50,746 nucleotides of DNA from JAKAXG01 sp035702985 (lineage in GTDB: Bacteria > Actinomycetota > Acidimicrobiia > Acidimicrobiales > Palsa-688): positions 1 through 50,746 of the forward strand of contig DASSZD010000167.1 in NCBI GenBank assembly GCA_035702985.1, in the 5' to 3' direction. The notes under the pieces were generated by a model that had not been told where the DNA came from, searched no databases, and saw nothing but the letters and a program-made list of their open reading frames with translations. Below, in pieces: positions 38,214 to 46,716 of the stretch. The position numbers and the translations under genes were made by a program. Position 1 is the stretch's first letter; every line of letters begins with the position of its first letter.

Positions 38214-40987
38214 CAGACCGCCTCCTTGACGGGTCGGGTCGGTTCCCGGCGGTGGCGCCGATCATGCCGGCGATGCGCCGCCTTGCGGATCTCGTCGGCG
38301 GCCAGCAGGGCGGCGCCGAAGGCGACCAGGAGCAGCCAGTCCGACAGGCTCAGCGCCGCGGTGTGGAACACCGATTGCAGCGCCGGGACGTAGCTGATGG
38401 CCGCCATCAGGGCGATGCTGAAACAGCCAGCCGCGATCAGCGGGGGGTTGGAGAACAGGCCGGCCCGGAAGACCGACTGGGTTTCGGTGCGCACGGCGAA
38501 ACTGTTGAAGAACTGGCTGACCACGATCCCGGCCTGGGACATGGTCAGCGCCTCCCGGTAGATCGGGTTGGAGGCGGTGAACGCCTCGAACGGCAGGTGG
38601 GCGGAGTGGATGCGCCAGAAGAAGGCGAACACGACCCCGGCCGACTGGATGGTGCCGAGGAACACGAACCGGCGCACGACGGCCCGGTTGAAGAGATGCT
38701 CGGACCGGGACCGGGGCGGCCGCTCCATGGTTCCCGGCTCGGGCCGCTCGGCGCCCAGCGCCAGGGCGGGCATCACGTCGGACCCCAGATCGATGGCCAG
38801 GACCTGCAGGGCGCTGAGCGGCACCAGGGGAAAGCCGGTGAAGGTGGCCGCCAGGATGGGAGCCAGTTCGGCCAGGTTGTGGCTGAACAGGTAGACCAGG
38901 AACCGGCGGATGTTCTGGTACACGCCCCGGCCCAGTTCGACCGCCTTGGCTATGGACGCGAAGGAGTCGTCGAGCAGGACCATCACCGCCGCGGAGCGGG
39001 CCACGTCGGTGCCGGTTCGGCCCATGGCCACCCCGATGCTGGCCCGCTTGAGGGCGGGGGCGTCGTTGGCGCCGTCGCCGGTGACGGCCACGATCTCACC
39101 GGCCGCCTCCAAGGCGGCGACCACCCGCAGCTTGTGCTCGGGCCGGACCCGGGCGAAGATCAGCCTCTCCTCGGTCAGGACAGCGGCGAGCTTGTCGTCG
39201 TCGAGCAGATCGAGTTCGGCGCCGGTCACCAGGCGGGCGATGCCCCCGCCGACGATCCCGACCCTGCGGGCGACGGCCTCGGCGGTGAGCCCGTAGTCCC
39301 CGGTGACCATGATGATCCTGATCCCGGAGCCGGCGCAGGCCCGGACGGCGGCGGCGACCTCCGGTCGGGCCGGGTCGTTCATGCCTATGAGCCCGAGGAA
39401 GGTCAGGCCGTTCTCCACCTCGTCCTGAGTGGCGCGCGCCGAGGGCACCGCGCCCACCGCCACGGCCAGCACCCGCATGGCGTCGGCGGCCATGGAGTCG
39501 TTGGCGGTACTGATCGCCTGGCGATGATCCGGCCCGATGTCGACCGGCCGGCCCTGCCAGCAGATCCTGGTACAGCGGGCCAGGACCGCCTCCGGCGATC
39601 CCTTCACGTAGGCTTCGATCGCCGCCCCGGACCGGTTGAGGGTGCTCATCAGCTTGCGGTCCGGGTCGAAGGCGAACGTGGCCACCCGGGGCGTGCGCCT
39701 CTGTTCGGCGGCCAGGTCCAGACCGGCTTTGGCGGCGGCCACCAGGATGGCGCCCTCGGTGGTGTCGCCGAGGATCCGCCACTCGCTGCCGTCGGCGGGC
39801 GGGATGAGGCGGGCGTCGCAGCACAGCGCGGCCACCCGGACCAGGGCCGTGACAGATGCGGCGCCCTCGACCTGCCCTTCCGGCCGGTAGCCCACCCCCG
39901 ACACCGGATGGAACCGGCCCGACTCCCAGATCTGCTGCACCGTCATCTCGGCCTTGGTCAAGGTCCCGGTCTTGTCGGTGCAGATGACCGTGGTGGATCC
40001 CAGGGCCTCCACCGCCGCCAGCCTCTTGATCAGGGCGTTGTGCCGGGCCATGCGCCGGACGCCTATGGCCAGCGACACCGACAGCGTGGCCGGAAGCCCC
40101 TCGGGCACCAGCGCCACCATCACCCCCAGGGCGAACACGAACGACAGGGCGGCAGGATTCCCGGTCAGCACCCGCAGCCCGAACAGCAGGACCCCGGCCG
40201 AAATGGCCACGGCGGCCACCCGGCGGGCCATGTCGGTGACCTGGCGCTGCAGCGGGCTCGGCTCGGGCGGCAGCGCGGCTGTCAGCTGGTAGATGCGCCC
40301 GAACTCGGTCCGCAGCCCGGTGGCGTACACCACCGCCTTACCCGATCCGTTGGTGACCGACGTGCCCATGAACAGGCAGTTGCGGGCCTCGGCCAGCTCC
40401 TGGGTGGCCACCCGGTCGGCGGTGCGTCGGACCGGCTCGCTCTCCCCGCTGATGGCCGCCATCTCCACCGCCAGGTCGTGAGCCTCGACCGCCCGACAGT
40501 CAGCCGGTACCGCGTCACCGGCCTCCAGGGTCACCACGTCGCCGGGTACCAGGTCCTCGGCGTCGACCTCGACCAGTTCCCCGGCTCGCACCACCCGGGC
40601 CCGGTGCGGGACCATCGCCTGGAGCGCTTCCGCGGTGCGTTCCGCGGCGTGCTCCTGGGCGAAGCCGATCAGGGCGTTGAGCACCACCACCCCCAGGATG
40701 CCGAAGGCCAGCTCCAGGTTCGCCACGTCGCGGGGCGACGTGACGAAGTAGATCACGAAGGTGATCGCCGCCGCCACCATCAGCACTACTGCGAACATGT
40801 TGGTCAACTGGGCCAGCAGCTCGGCGCTCACCGGTCTGGGCCGGGGACGGGGCAGCCGGTTGGCCCCCGACTGCTCCAGGCGCCGGGCCGCTTCGGCAGG
40901 GTCCAGCCCCCGCCGGGAGCTGCCCAGGGCGGCCAGGGCGGCCCGTCCGTCCAACGTCTGGATCGGTCCGGGATCGTGGTACGCCAT
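38213..40987 (-). CDS. P2-type cation-transporting ATPase, Na+,K+-ATPase-like
   Basis: 924 aa with the full P-type set: actuator motif SGESEPVRR, span-4 PEGLP, phosphorylated Asp338 in ICTDKTGTLT, and hinge TGDGANDAPAL. Ten spans are expected. The ion-binding segments resemble Na+,K+-pumps more than SERCA: span 5 reads SHNLAELAPIL (glutamate kept, Ser-Asn becomes His-Asn), and span 6 reads AIDLGSDVMPALALGAE, matching the pump's IDLGTDMVPAISLAYE, where SERCA has NLVTDGLPA. It starts a three-gene unit with two TrkA-like genes. Transport of K+ and/or Na+ is therefore favoured over Ca2+, but this is inference. Confidence 0.88.
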   Translation of the reverse strand: MAYHDPGPIQTLDGRAALAALGSSRRGLDPAEAARRLEQSGANRLPRPRPRPVSAELLAQLTNMFAVVLMVAAAITFVIYFVTSPRDVANLELAFGILGVVVLNALIGFAQEHAAERTAEALQAMVPHRARVVRAGELVEVDAEDLVPGDVVTLEAGDAVPADCRAVEAHDLAVEMAAISGESEPVRRTADRVATQELAEARNCLFMGTSVTNGSGKAVVYATGLRTEFGRIYQLTAALPPEPSPLQRQVTDMARRVAAVAISAGVLLFGLRVLTGNPAALSFVFALGVMVALVPEGLPATLSVSLAIGVRRMARHNALIKRLAAVEALGSTTVICTDKTGTLTKAEMTVQQIWESGRFHPVSGVGYRPEGQVEGAASVTALVRVAALCCDARLIPPADGSEWRILGDTTEGAILVAAAKAGLDLAAEQRRTPRVATFAFDPDRKLMSTLNRSGAAIEAYVKGSPEAVLARCTRICWQGRPVDIGPDHRQAISTANDSMAADAMRVLAVAVGAVPSARATQDEVENGLTFLGLIGMNDPARPEVAAAVRACAGSGIRIIMVTGDYGLTAEAVARRVGIVGGGIARLVTGAELDLLDDDKLAAVLTEERLIFARVRPEHKLRVVAALEAAGEIVAVTGDGANDAPALKRASIGVAMGRTGTDVARSAAVMVLLDDSFASIAKAVELGRGVYQNIRRFLVYLFSHNLAELAPILAATFTGFPLVPLSALQVLAIDLGSDVMPALALGAERPEPGTMERPPRSRSEHLFNRAVVRRFVFLGTIQSAGVVFAFFWRIHSAHLPFEAFTASNPIYREALTMSQAGIVVSQFFNSFAVRTETQSVFRAGLFSNPPLIAAGCFSIALMAAISYVPALQSVFHTAALSLSDWLLLVAFGAALLAADEIRKAAHRRHDRRHRREPTRPVKEAV

Positions 40988-41112
40988 CGCCGGTCGGCCC
41001 GTTCAGGAGCGTTCTGGAGCGGCTGCGGCGACGGGAACCACGCCGCGAGTATGGAGGGCCGGCGGTATCCCCGACACCGACCAAAGGCCCGAACCGGCGG
41101 TAACCGGCCGGC

Positions 41113-43290
41113 TCAGCCCACCGGGGCCGACTCCGGTTCGTCCCGCCCGCCCCCGGCCGGGGTGGCCGCCGGGGTGCCAGCGGCCACCGGGGCGGAGCGG
41201 CCCGGGCCGGTGCTGCGCCCGGGCCACCAGGCTCGTTCGCCGAGCAGGGCGGTGAGGGCCGGTGTCAGGAACAGGGCCATCACGAAGGCGGAGATGGCGA
41301 TCCCCAGAGCGATGGCGAACCCCATCTGGGACAATGTGCCGCCTCCGGCCAGTATGAGCGAGGCGAACGTCCCGGCCAGGATCAGCCCGGCGGAGGCCAC
41401 GGTGGGCCCGGCGTGGCGCACGGCCATGGCGGCGGCGTCGCGGGCGTTGCGACCCTCGGCGGATTCCTCCCGCAGGCGGGCCACCATCAGGATGTTGTAG
41501 TCGGTACCGAGGGCCACCACGAACAGGTACATGATCAGCGGCAGGATGAACGTGAGGCCGGCGTCGCCGCTCAGATCCTGGAACACCCCGACGGTGGCTC
41601 CGAGGGTGGCGGCGAAACCCAGGCCGACCGAAACCATCAGATACCACGGGGCCACCACGCTGCGCAGCAGTAGGGCCAGGATGACCAGGATCAGCACCGC
41701 GGCCACCGGGAAGACCACCGAGTAGTCCCGGTTCATGGCCTTGTGCAGGTCCACGAACACCGAGGTGACGCCGCCGATCAGGGGCCGGGTGCCGGGCGGG
41801 GCGGTGTCGACGGCGGCCTGGAGCGGCCCCGACACGGTGGCCATGGCGGCGTCGGAGCGGCCGGGGGACGACAGGAGGACCTGGTACTCGGCCACGGTGC
41901 CACCGGGGGCGAGCCGGGCGGCGGCCACCTGGGCCACTCCGGGCACGGCGGCCAGGCGGGTCCGGTAGGCGGCCAGCGCCGCCGCTGGCAGCCGGGCGCC
42001 GGTGGTGGACTCCAGGTACACGCCGGTGGGGTCGGTCGCGCCGGCCGGGAGGCCCTTGAGCAGTTGCTGGCTCCACACCGCGGACTGGCTGGTGGCGGTG
42101 GACCCGCTCTGCAGGTCGAAGGTCGGGTGGAAACCCAGCGCCACGACCGCCAGCAGCACCATGACCGCCCCGGTCACGGCGGCGAAACGTCCGGGGCGGC
42201 GCCCCAGGGCGCGCCCGATGGCAGCGAAGCGGGCCCCGGAAGGCTCCTCCTTCCAGGCCTTCGACGGCCAGAACACCCGGGTGCCCAGCAGGGTGACGAT
42301 GGCCGGGATGAGGGTGAGCCCCGCCAACAGGGTGGTGGCCACGGCGATGGCCAGGGCCGGGCCGAGCGAGCGGAACAGGCCCAGCGACGACAGGGTGAGG
42401 GCCAGGAAGGCGATGATCACGGCGCCGGCGGCGGTGGCGACGGCGGGCCCGACCCGGGCGATGGCGCTGGCCATGGCCTGCCTGGGGTCGTCGCCGGCCC
42501 GCAGCCTCTCCCGGAACCGGAACAGCAGGAACAGGATGTAGTCGGTGCCCACCCCGAAGAGCACCACGATGAGCATGGAGCTCACGGTGCTGTCGATGTT
42601 GAGCCCGAACGCCCGGCTGACGGCGGCGATCAGGCCGGTGGCCACCTGGGAGATGGCGGCGATGACCAGGACCGGCAGCAGGGCGATGGTGGGGCTGCGG
42701 AAGATGACGGCCAGCAGGAGCAGGATCAGGCCGATGGTGGCGCCGCCGACGATGGCGTTGGCCTTGCTGCCGGCCGCCTGCTGGTCGACGAACTGGGCGG
42801 CGGTGCCGGTGACGCCGGCCCGCAGGTCGGTGCCGGCCACGGCGGTGGTGACGTCGGCCCGGAGGGTCTTGACCGCCCTGACCTGGGAGGCGGTCAGCTG
42901 CTGGTCGGCGTTGGGCATCAGCACGGCCACCGGCTGGATGAGCCGGTTCGCCGAGGGCGACCCGGCCACGACGGCCCCGATCTCGGGGATGTGGCGGGCC
43001 TGCAGGGCCGCCGCCACGCTCCTCACCCTGGCGCTGTCGGCCGGGGTGAGGGGGCTGCCGTCGGCCCGCTCGACCACCACGATGGCGGCCGGGGCGGCGG
43101 CGGTCGGGAAGGCCCGCCGCTGCAGGTTCTGGGCCTGGACCGACTGGTAGTGGCTGGGCAGGAACGAGGCCTCGTTGCTGGTCGTGCTCAGCCGGGGGGC
43201 CAGACCGATGACGGCTACGGCGGCGACGATCCACACGGCGATCACCCGCCACGGGTGGCGCACGACGACGCGACCCAGGGTCGAGAACAT
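41113..43290 (-). CDS. MMPL/RND-family transporter
   Basis: 725 aa from ATG 43290, with GAAGGAG 11 bases upstream (slightly long spacing). The start MFSTLGRVVVRHPWRVIAVW is typical of MMPL proteins. The layout is one span, an extracytoplasmic domain, five to six spans, a second extracytoplasmic domain, and six more spans. The signature FGVGTDYILFLLFRFRE near residue 230 and its second copy ALGTDYNILMVARLREE near 590 carry the GTDY proton-relay residues. Actinobacterial members export lipids, siderophores or drugs. The neighbours do not reveal the cargo. Confidence 0.9.
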   Translation of the reverse strand: MFSTLGRVVVRHPWRVIAVWIVAAVAVIGLAPRLSTTSNEASFLPSHYQSVQAQNLQRRAFPTAAAPAAIVVVERADGSPLTPADSARVRSVAAALQARHIPEIGAVVAGSPSANRLIQPVAVLMPNADQQLTASQVRAVKTLRADVTTAVAGTDLRAGVTGTAAQFVDQQAAGSKANAIVGGATIGLILLLLAVIFRSPTIALLPVLVIAAISQVATGLIAAVSRAFGLNIDSTVSSMLIVVLFGVGTDYILFLLFRFRERLRAGDDPRQAMASAIARVGPAVATAAGAVIIAFLALTLSSLGLFRSLGPALAIAVATTLLAGLTLIPAIVTLLGTRVFWPSKAWKEEPSGARFAAIGRALGRRPGRFAAVTGAVMVLLAVVALGFHPTFDLQSGSTATSQSAVWSQQLLKGLPAGATDPTGVYLESTTGARLPAAALAAYRTRLAAVPGVAQVAAARLAPGGTVAEYQVLLSSPGRSDAAMATVSGPLQAAVDTAPPGTRPLIGGVTSVFVDLHKAMNRDYSVVFPVAAVLILVILALLLRSVVAPWYLMVSVGLGFAATLGATVGVFQDLSGDAGLTFILPLIMYLFVVALGTDYNILMVARLREESAEGRNARDAAAMAVRHAGPTVASAGLILAGTFASLILAGGGTLSQMGFAIALGIAISAFVMALFLTPALTALLGERAWWPGRSTGPGRSAPVAAGTPAATPAGGGRDEPESAPVG

Positions 43291-43380
43291 GGGGACGGTG
43301 CTCCTTCGAGGGGGGCCGGCAACGACGCCTGACCGGGATCGTCCACCCCTTGTGAACGACGGTACGGAAGCTACCCGGCA

Positions 43381-43454
43381 GCGGTCGGCGAGCGGGCGCG
43401 GCCCGGCCCCGGCTGCTGCGGTCGGCGAGCGGGCGCGGCCCGGCCCCGGCTGCT
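43381..43454. repeat. Perfect tandem duplication, 2 x 37 bp
   Basis: A 37-bp unit (43381-43417) is repeated exactly at 43418-43454 in the gap between the MMPL gene and the upstream membrane gene. Identity of the copies suggests a recent event. Confidence 0.9.
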
Positions 43455-43469
43455 GCCGGTCCCGGCGGT

Positions 43470-43910
43470 TCAGCGGGAGCCGTGCGGGCCCGGGTCGGCG
43501 AAGCGGGCCACCGTGAACGCCAGGATCGTCGGTACGTCCAGGGCGAACACGACCAGCGTGGCGGTCAGCACGGCCATGGCCGGCCCGGGCGTGTTGTCCC
43601 GGACGAACACGTACTCGAGCATGCCCGCTATGACCAGATAGGCGAGCAGGGCCCACTTGAGCACCAGGAAGAAGGTCGGCCAGGCGAACGGCCGGATCCG
43701 GCTCAGGACCACCATGTCGCCTGCGGTCAGGGCGCCGCCGACGGCGACCAGCACCACCGGCAGCACCAGGCTGGGACGGCCGGGGAGCTGGGCGGCCAGG
43801 TACACGCCCCCGATCAGCATCATGCAGATCGACACGATCGCCACCTCGGCGACGGGCGGCAGCTTGCGGTCCCGCACCAGCGACGGCGGCGCCTCCGGGG
43901 CAGCGGTCAC
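43470..43910 (-). CDS. Four-span membrane protein of unknown function
   Basis: 146 aa from GTG 43910, overlapping the preceding gene by GTGA. Four hydrophobic spans are visible (VAIVSICMMLIGGVYLAA; SLVLPVVLVAVGGALTAGD; WPTFFLVLKWALLAYLVI; MAVLTATLVVFALDVPTIL). No catalytic motif or known family. It is the second gene of a coupled pair, upstream of the MMPL exporter on the same strand but separated from it by 179 bp. Confidence 0.75.
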   Translation of the reverse strand: MTAAPEAPPSLVRDRKLPPVAEVAIVSICMMLIGGVYLAAQLPGRPSLVLPVVLVAVGGALTAGDMVVLSRIRPFAWPTFFLVLKWALLAYLVIAGMLEYVFVRDNTPGPAMAVLTATLVVFALDVPTILAFTVARFADPGPHGSR

Positions 43911-44524
43911 GCCGTGGCCATCCGGGTCATGATGATGAGGGTGGCCACCTGCATGGCTCCGGTTATCCCGGCGGAGTAGATGAACCGCTTCATCAGCCGG
44001 CCGATGATCTCGCCGTCCGGCTGGCTCTTTTTCAGCTCGAACAGGACAGCCAGATTGGCCGGTTCGAGGAGGCCCAGCGCCACGACCGCCATGACGGCGA
44101 CCACGCACATCGACGCCACCACCCAGCTGTGGTGCGGGTAGGTCGAGAGGATGTCCCCGGTCTGGCGGGCCAGCTGCCAGCCGGCTGCCAGCGTGCACAC
44201 CACGACCGTCGGCATGATCAGCAGCATCTTGGGCATGAGCCGGGTGGTCAGCTCCACCCGGGCCGGGATCGACAGGCGGCCCAGGATGGGCCCCAGCACG
44301 AACCCCAGGAACAGGTCGAGAGCCGTCCAGAAGCCCCCGCCGACCACATGGAAGAAGTCCACGCCCCACCTGGCGTCGGTGGCGATCACCACGACCAGCC
44401 CGACCAGCACCACCCCCACCACCGGCAGGCCCCTCAGCGGGATGATCTCGAATTCGGCCGCCGCCGGCCTCTCGCCGGAAGTGGCAGCGACCCCCGACGC
44501 CACCGCGGCCACGTCTTGTGCCAT
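43907..44524 (-). CDS. Multi-span membrane protein of unknown function
   Basis: 205 aa from ATG 44524. Four to five spans, with WGVDFFHVVGGGFWTALDLFLG and a conserved-looking polar segment ARVELTTRLMPKMLLIMPTV. The FHVVGGGFW pattern faintly recalls CopD/DUF2269-type membrane proteins, which often carry a His in this position, but I would not assign it. The gene is coupled by a 4-bp overlap to the small membrane protein that follows. Confidence 0.72.
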   Translation of the reverse strand: MAQDVAAVASGVAATSGERPAAAEFEIIPLRGLPVVGVVLVGLVVVIATDARWGVDFFHVVGGGFWTALDLFLGFVLGPILGRLSIPARVELTTRLMPKMLLIMPTVVVCTLAAGWQLARQTGDILSTYPHHSWVVASMCVVAVMAVVALGLLEPANLAVLFELKKSQPDGEIIGRLMKRFIYSAGITGAMQVATLIIMTRMATA

Positions 44525-44634
44525 GCCCTGACCCCCTGCCTCGCCGCGGACTATAGCGGTCGGTCGCAGCGGTCACACGGGTGAATGACCGGGGAGGCGG
44601 CGGGCGCCCGACCGGCCCGGCGACCGCCGCCGGA

Positions 44635-44773
44635 CCGCTACCGGGGCCGGGCCGCTACCGGGGCCGGGCCGCTACCGGGGGCCGGGCCGCTACCGGGGGC
44701 CGGGCCGCTACGGGAGCCGGGCCGCTACCGGGGGCCGGGCCGCTACCGAGCGCCGGGCGGCTACCGGCGCCGG
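44635..44773. repeat. 17-18-bp tandem repeat array, seven and a half units
   Basis: Units of CCGCTACCGGGGGCCGGG type begin at 44635, 44652, 44669, 44687, 44705, 44722 and 44740, with a partial eighth. Alternating 17- and 18-bp lengths break any reading frame, so the array is noncoding. It lies just past the stop codon of the small Cys-rich protein gene, in a 236-bp spacer that otherwise holds nothing. Confidence 0.85.
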
Positions 44774-44931
44774 AATATCCGCCCGAGCAGGGATCCCGGC
44801 CGGGTCTCGGACCGGGGATGACCCGGGCAGCGCTGGGAGGCCGGAACTCCGGCCAGGACCATGTCCACGTGCTGCCCGCAGCCGGCCCAGGTCTTCTTCC
44901 CGCACGTACGACAGTTGACAGCCCGACACAT
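44761..44931 (-). CDS. Small conserved Cys-rich protein (CRAVxCRTCGKxTWAGCGQH type)
   Basis: 56 aa, ATG 44931 to TAG 44761. It begins MCRAVNCRTCGKKTWAGCGQ and continues HVDMVLAGVPASQRCPGHP. Four to five cysteines and two histidines in this spacing recur in a small protein found across actinobacteria and beyond; CxxC plus CxxH suggests a zinc-bound knuckle. The last 15 residues are basic (LLGRIFRRR). AAAGGG stands nine bases before the ATG, and TATAGGAT (complement of 44963-44970) further upstream is a good -10. I recognise the pattern from memory; no function is established. Confidence 0.8.
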   Translation of the reverse strand: MCRAVNCRTCGKKTWAGCGQHVDMVLAGVPASQRCPGHPRSETRPGSLLGRIFRRR

Positions 44932-45002
44932 CACGCATCACCCTTTCCGGAGTTGGTCCATCCTATACCCCCGGGGGTGTGCAAGGCGGGGTCGGGCCGG
45001 CG

Positions 45003-45896
45003 CTAGTCGTACATGCTGAGCACCTGCGGAACCTCGTCGGCGACCTCCCGGGCCAGGTAGCCGACCCGGCCCAGCCGGGTGGCCAGCCGGTCCCCGGCGC
45101 TGCCGTGCAGGTGGGCGCCCCACACCGCGGCCTGCTCGGCCGTGGCCCCCCGGGCCAGCAGCCCGGCGACGACACCCGCGGCGCAGTCGCCGCTACCGGA
45201 TACCCCCAGGCCGATCCCGCCGGTGCTCTCGTGCCACACCCGGCCGTCGGGCCCGGCTATAAGCGTCTCGCCCCCGCCCAGGCTGACCACCGCCCCGAAC
45301 CGGCGGGCGGCCTCCACCACCGCCGGCTGCGGGTCGGCGTCGATGTCGCCGCCGTCCACGCCGAGCATGTAGCCCAGCTCCCGTCGGTTGGGGGTCATCA
45401 CCGGGGTGCGGTCGAGGCCCCGCAGGATGGCCGGATCCTCCTCCACGACGGCCAGGCTGAGAGCGTCGAGGACCACGGCGGCGTCGCCCACCCGGCGCAG
45501 CACCGAGCCGACCAGCCGGCAGCAGTCGTCCTTCTCGGTCATGCCCGGCCCGATCAGCACGGCACCCGCCGACCCGGCCATGCGAACGGCGCGGTCCGCC
45601 GCCGAGGGATCGACCGCCCCGGCGTCGGTTTCGGGCAGGGCCTGGACCAGAGCCTCGGGGACGGCCACGCCGAGGGCGGCGGCGGTGCTGGCCACGGTGG
45701 CGATGGCCAGCTTTCCGGCGCCGGCCCGCAGCGACGCCACCGCGGCCAGGAGCACCGCCCCGGGGGTCTGGGCGGCGCCGCCCACGACCAGGACCTGGCC
45801 CCTGGTCTCCTTGGTGCTGCCATCCCGGTGCGACGGCAGCGGCCAACCGCGCAGAAGGCCGGGCGTCACCTCGACCGGCCCGCCGGGCTCAGGCAC
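45003..45896 (-). CDS. nnrD: ADP-dependent NAD(P)H-hydrate dehydratase
   Basis: 297 aa from GTG 45896. Ribokinase-like fold of the NnrD C-terminal (PF01256) family: GQVLVVGGAAQTPGAVLLAA, VLIGPGM, the substrate-site MTPNRRELG and the C-terminal SGSGDCAAGVVAGLLARG with the catalytic Asp. It repairs NAD(P)HX, the hydrated damaged form of NAD(P)H, using ADP. The epimerase half (NnrE), often fused, is absent, so that step would be encoded elsewhere. The start overlaps the stop of the histidine phosphatase gene by 8 bp. Confidence 0.88.
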   Translation of the reverse strand: MPEPGGPVEVTPGLLRGWPLPSHRDGSTKETRGQVLVVGGAAQTPGAVLLAAVASLRAGAGKLAIATVASTAAALGVAVPEALVQALPETDAGAVDPSAADRAVRMAGSAGAVLIGPGMTEKDDCCRLVGSVLRRVGDAAVVLDALSLAVVEEDPAILRGLDRTPVMTPNRRELGYMLGVDGGDIDADPQPAVVEAARRFGAVVSLGGGETLIAGPDGRVWHESTGGIGLGVSGSGDCAAGVVAGLLARGATAEQAAVWGAHLHGSAGDRLATRLGRVGYLAREVADEVPQVLSMYD

Positions 45897-46605
45897 CGGT
45901 TGCCTCCAACTGCCCGTCCCGGTCGATGGCGGCGTTGTAGTTGTGCAGCACCAGCCCCCGCTCGGCGCTGAGGCGGTAGAAGGTGATCCCGCAGTTGACC
46001 GGGGCGGTCCGGCGGCTGATGTCGAGCACCGTGGCCTCGTCCAAGCTCTCCAGCAGGTAGCGGAACAGGATCACCACCACGTCGTGGGCCACCACCAGGA
46101 CCCTCCGGTCGGCGTGGTCGGCCCGCAGGTCGGCCAGGGCGCTGCGCACCCGGAGGAGCACGTCGGCCCAGCTCTCGCCGCCCGCCGGCCGGTGGTAGAA
46201 CTTGCCCACCCGCAGCCGGGCCGCCGCCTCCTCCGGATGGCGGGCCTGGATGCCTATGGCCGTGAGCCGGTCGAGAACGCCGAGCTCGCGGTCCCGGAGG
46301 CGTTCGTCGAAAGTGACCGGCACCCCGGCGTCGACCTGGGCCAGGGCGATATCGGCCGTCCGGCGGGTGCGCAGGTACGGCGACACCACCGCCCGCTCCG
46401 GCCGCTCCGCCGGCGGCAGCCCCGCCAGCCAACGACCCACCGCCTCGGCCTGCCGGCATCCCTCCGCGGTCAGGTCGACGTCGGCGTCCCGCCGGTCCAC
46501 GGCGATGACCTCGGCCCCGGCGGCCCGGGCCGCCGCGGCGGCGGCGTTACCGACACTCTCGCCGTGGCGAACCAACCACAGCGCCTGAGGCCATCCGCTC
46601 GACAT
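45889..46605 (-). CDS. Histidine phosphatase superfamily (phosphoglycerate-mutase-like)
   Basis: 238 aa. ATG 46605 is preferred: the RHG motif (ALWLVRHGESVGN) then starts ten residues in, and TAGAAC ends seven bases before the ATG; a longer frame to 46674 lacks family character. The second catalytic His lies in VLVVAHDVVVILF, and the phosphate pocket Arg in SPYLRTRRTA. Such enzymes hydrolyse small phosphate esters through a phosphohistidine. The insertion FYHRPAGGESWADVLLR is a hallmark of the branched, broad-specificity group. It is translationally coupled to nnrD. Confidence 0.88.
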   Translation of the reverse strand: MSSGWPQALWLVRHGESVGNAAAAAARAAGAEVIAVDRRDADVDLTAEGCRQAEAVGRWLAGLPPAERPERAVVSPYLRTRRTADIALAQVDAGVPVTFDERLRDRELGVLDRLTAIGIQARHPEEAAARLRVGKFYHRPAGGESWADVLLRVRSALADLRADHADRRVLVVAHDVVVILFRYLLESLDEATVLDISRRTAPVNCGITFYRLSAERGLVLHNYNAAIDRDGQLEATGA

Positions 46606-46618
46606 GGCCTCGGTTCTA
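46605..46618 (-). promoter_or_regulatory. Leaderless-type promoter of the histidine phosphatase-nnrD pair
   Basis: TAGAAC (complement of 46613-46618) ends seven bases before ATG 46605. Confidence 0.4.
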
Positions 46619-46703
46619 CCCATTCGGGCCCCGGGCTTCCGCCGGACCGCCGCCCCTGACCCGGGCGTTGCCACGGGTTGGGGCGGGGCGCGCCAGGCGG
46701 GAG

Positions 46704-46716
46704 TAACGTCCTGGCG
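46704..46716 (+). promoter_or_regulatory. Leaderless-type promoter of the ClpP-like gene
   Basis: TAACGT (46704-46709) ends six bases before GTG 46716, without a ribosome site. Confidence 0.5.

Noticed and set aside
38252..41500. 1082-codon frame antisense to the P-type ATPase
   Set aside because: Shadow of a GC-rich gene; no domains, and it crosses two real genes.
44581..45006. Plus-strand frame over the tandem repeat array
   Set aside because: Translation is only repeat-derived Gly/Pro/Arg. The alternating 17/18-bp units break frame, and the minus strand holds the conserved small protein.
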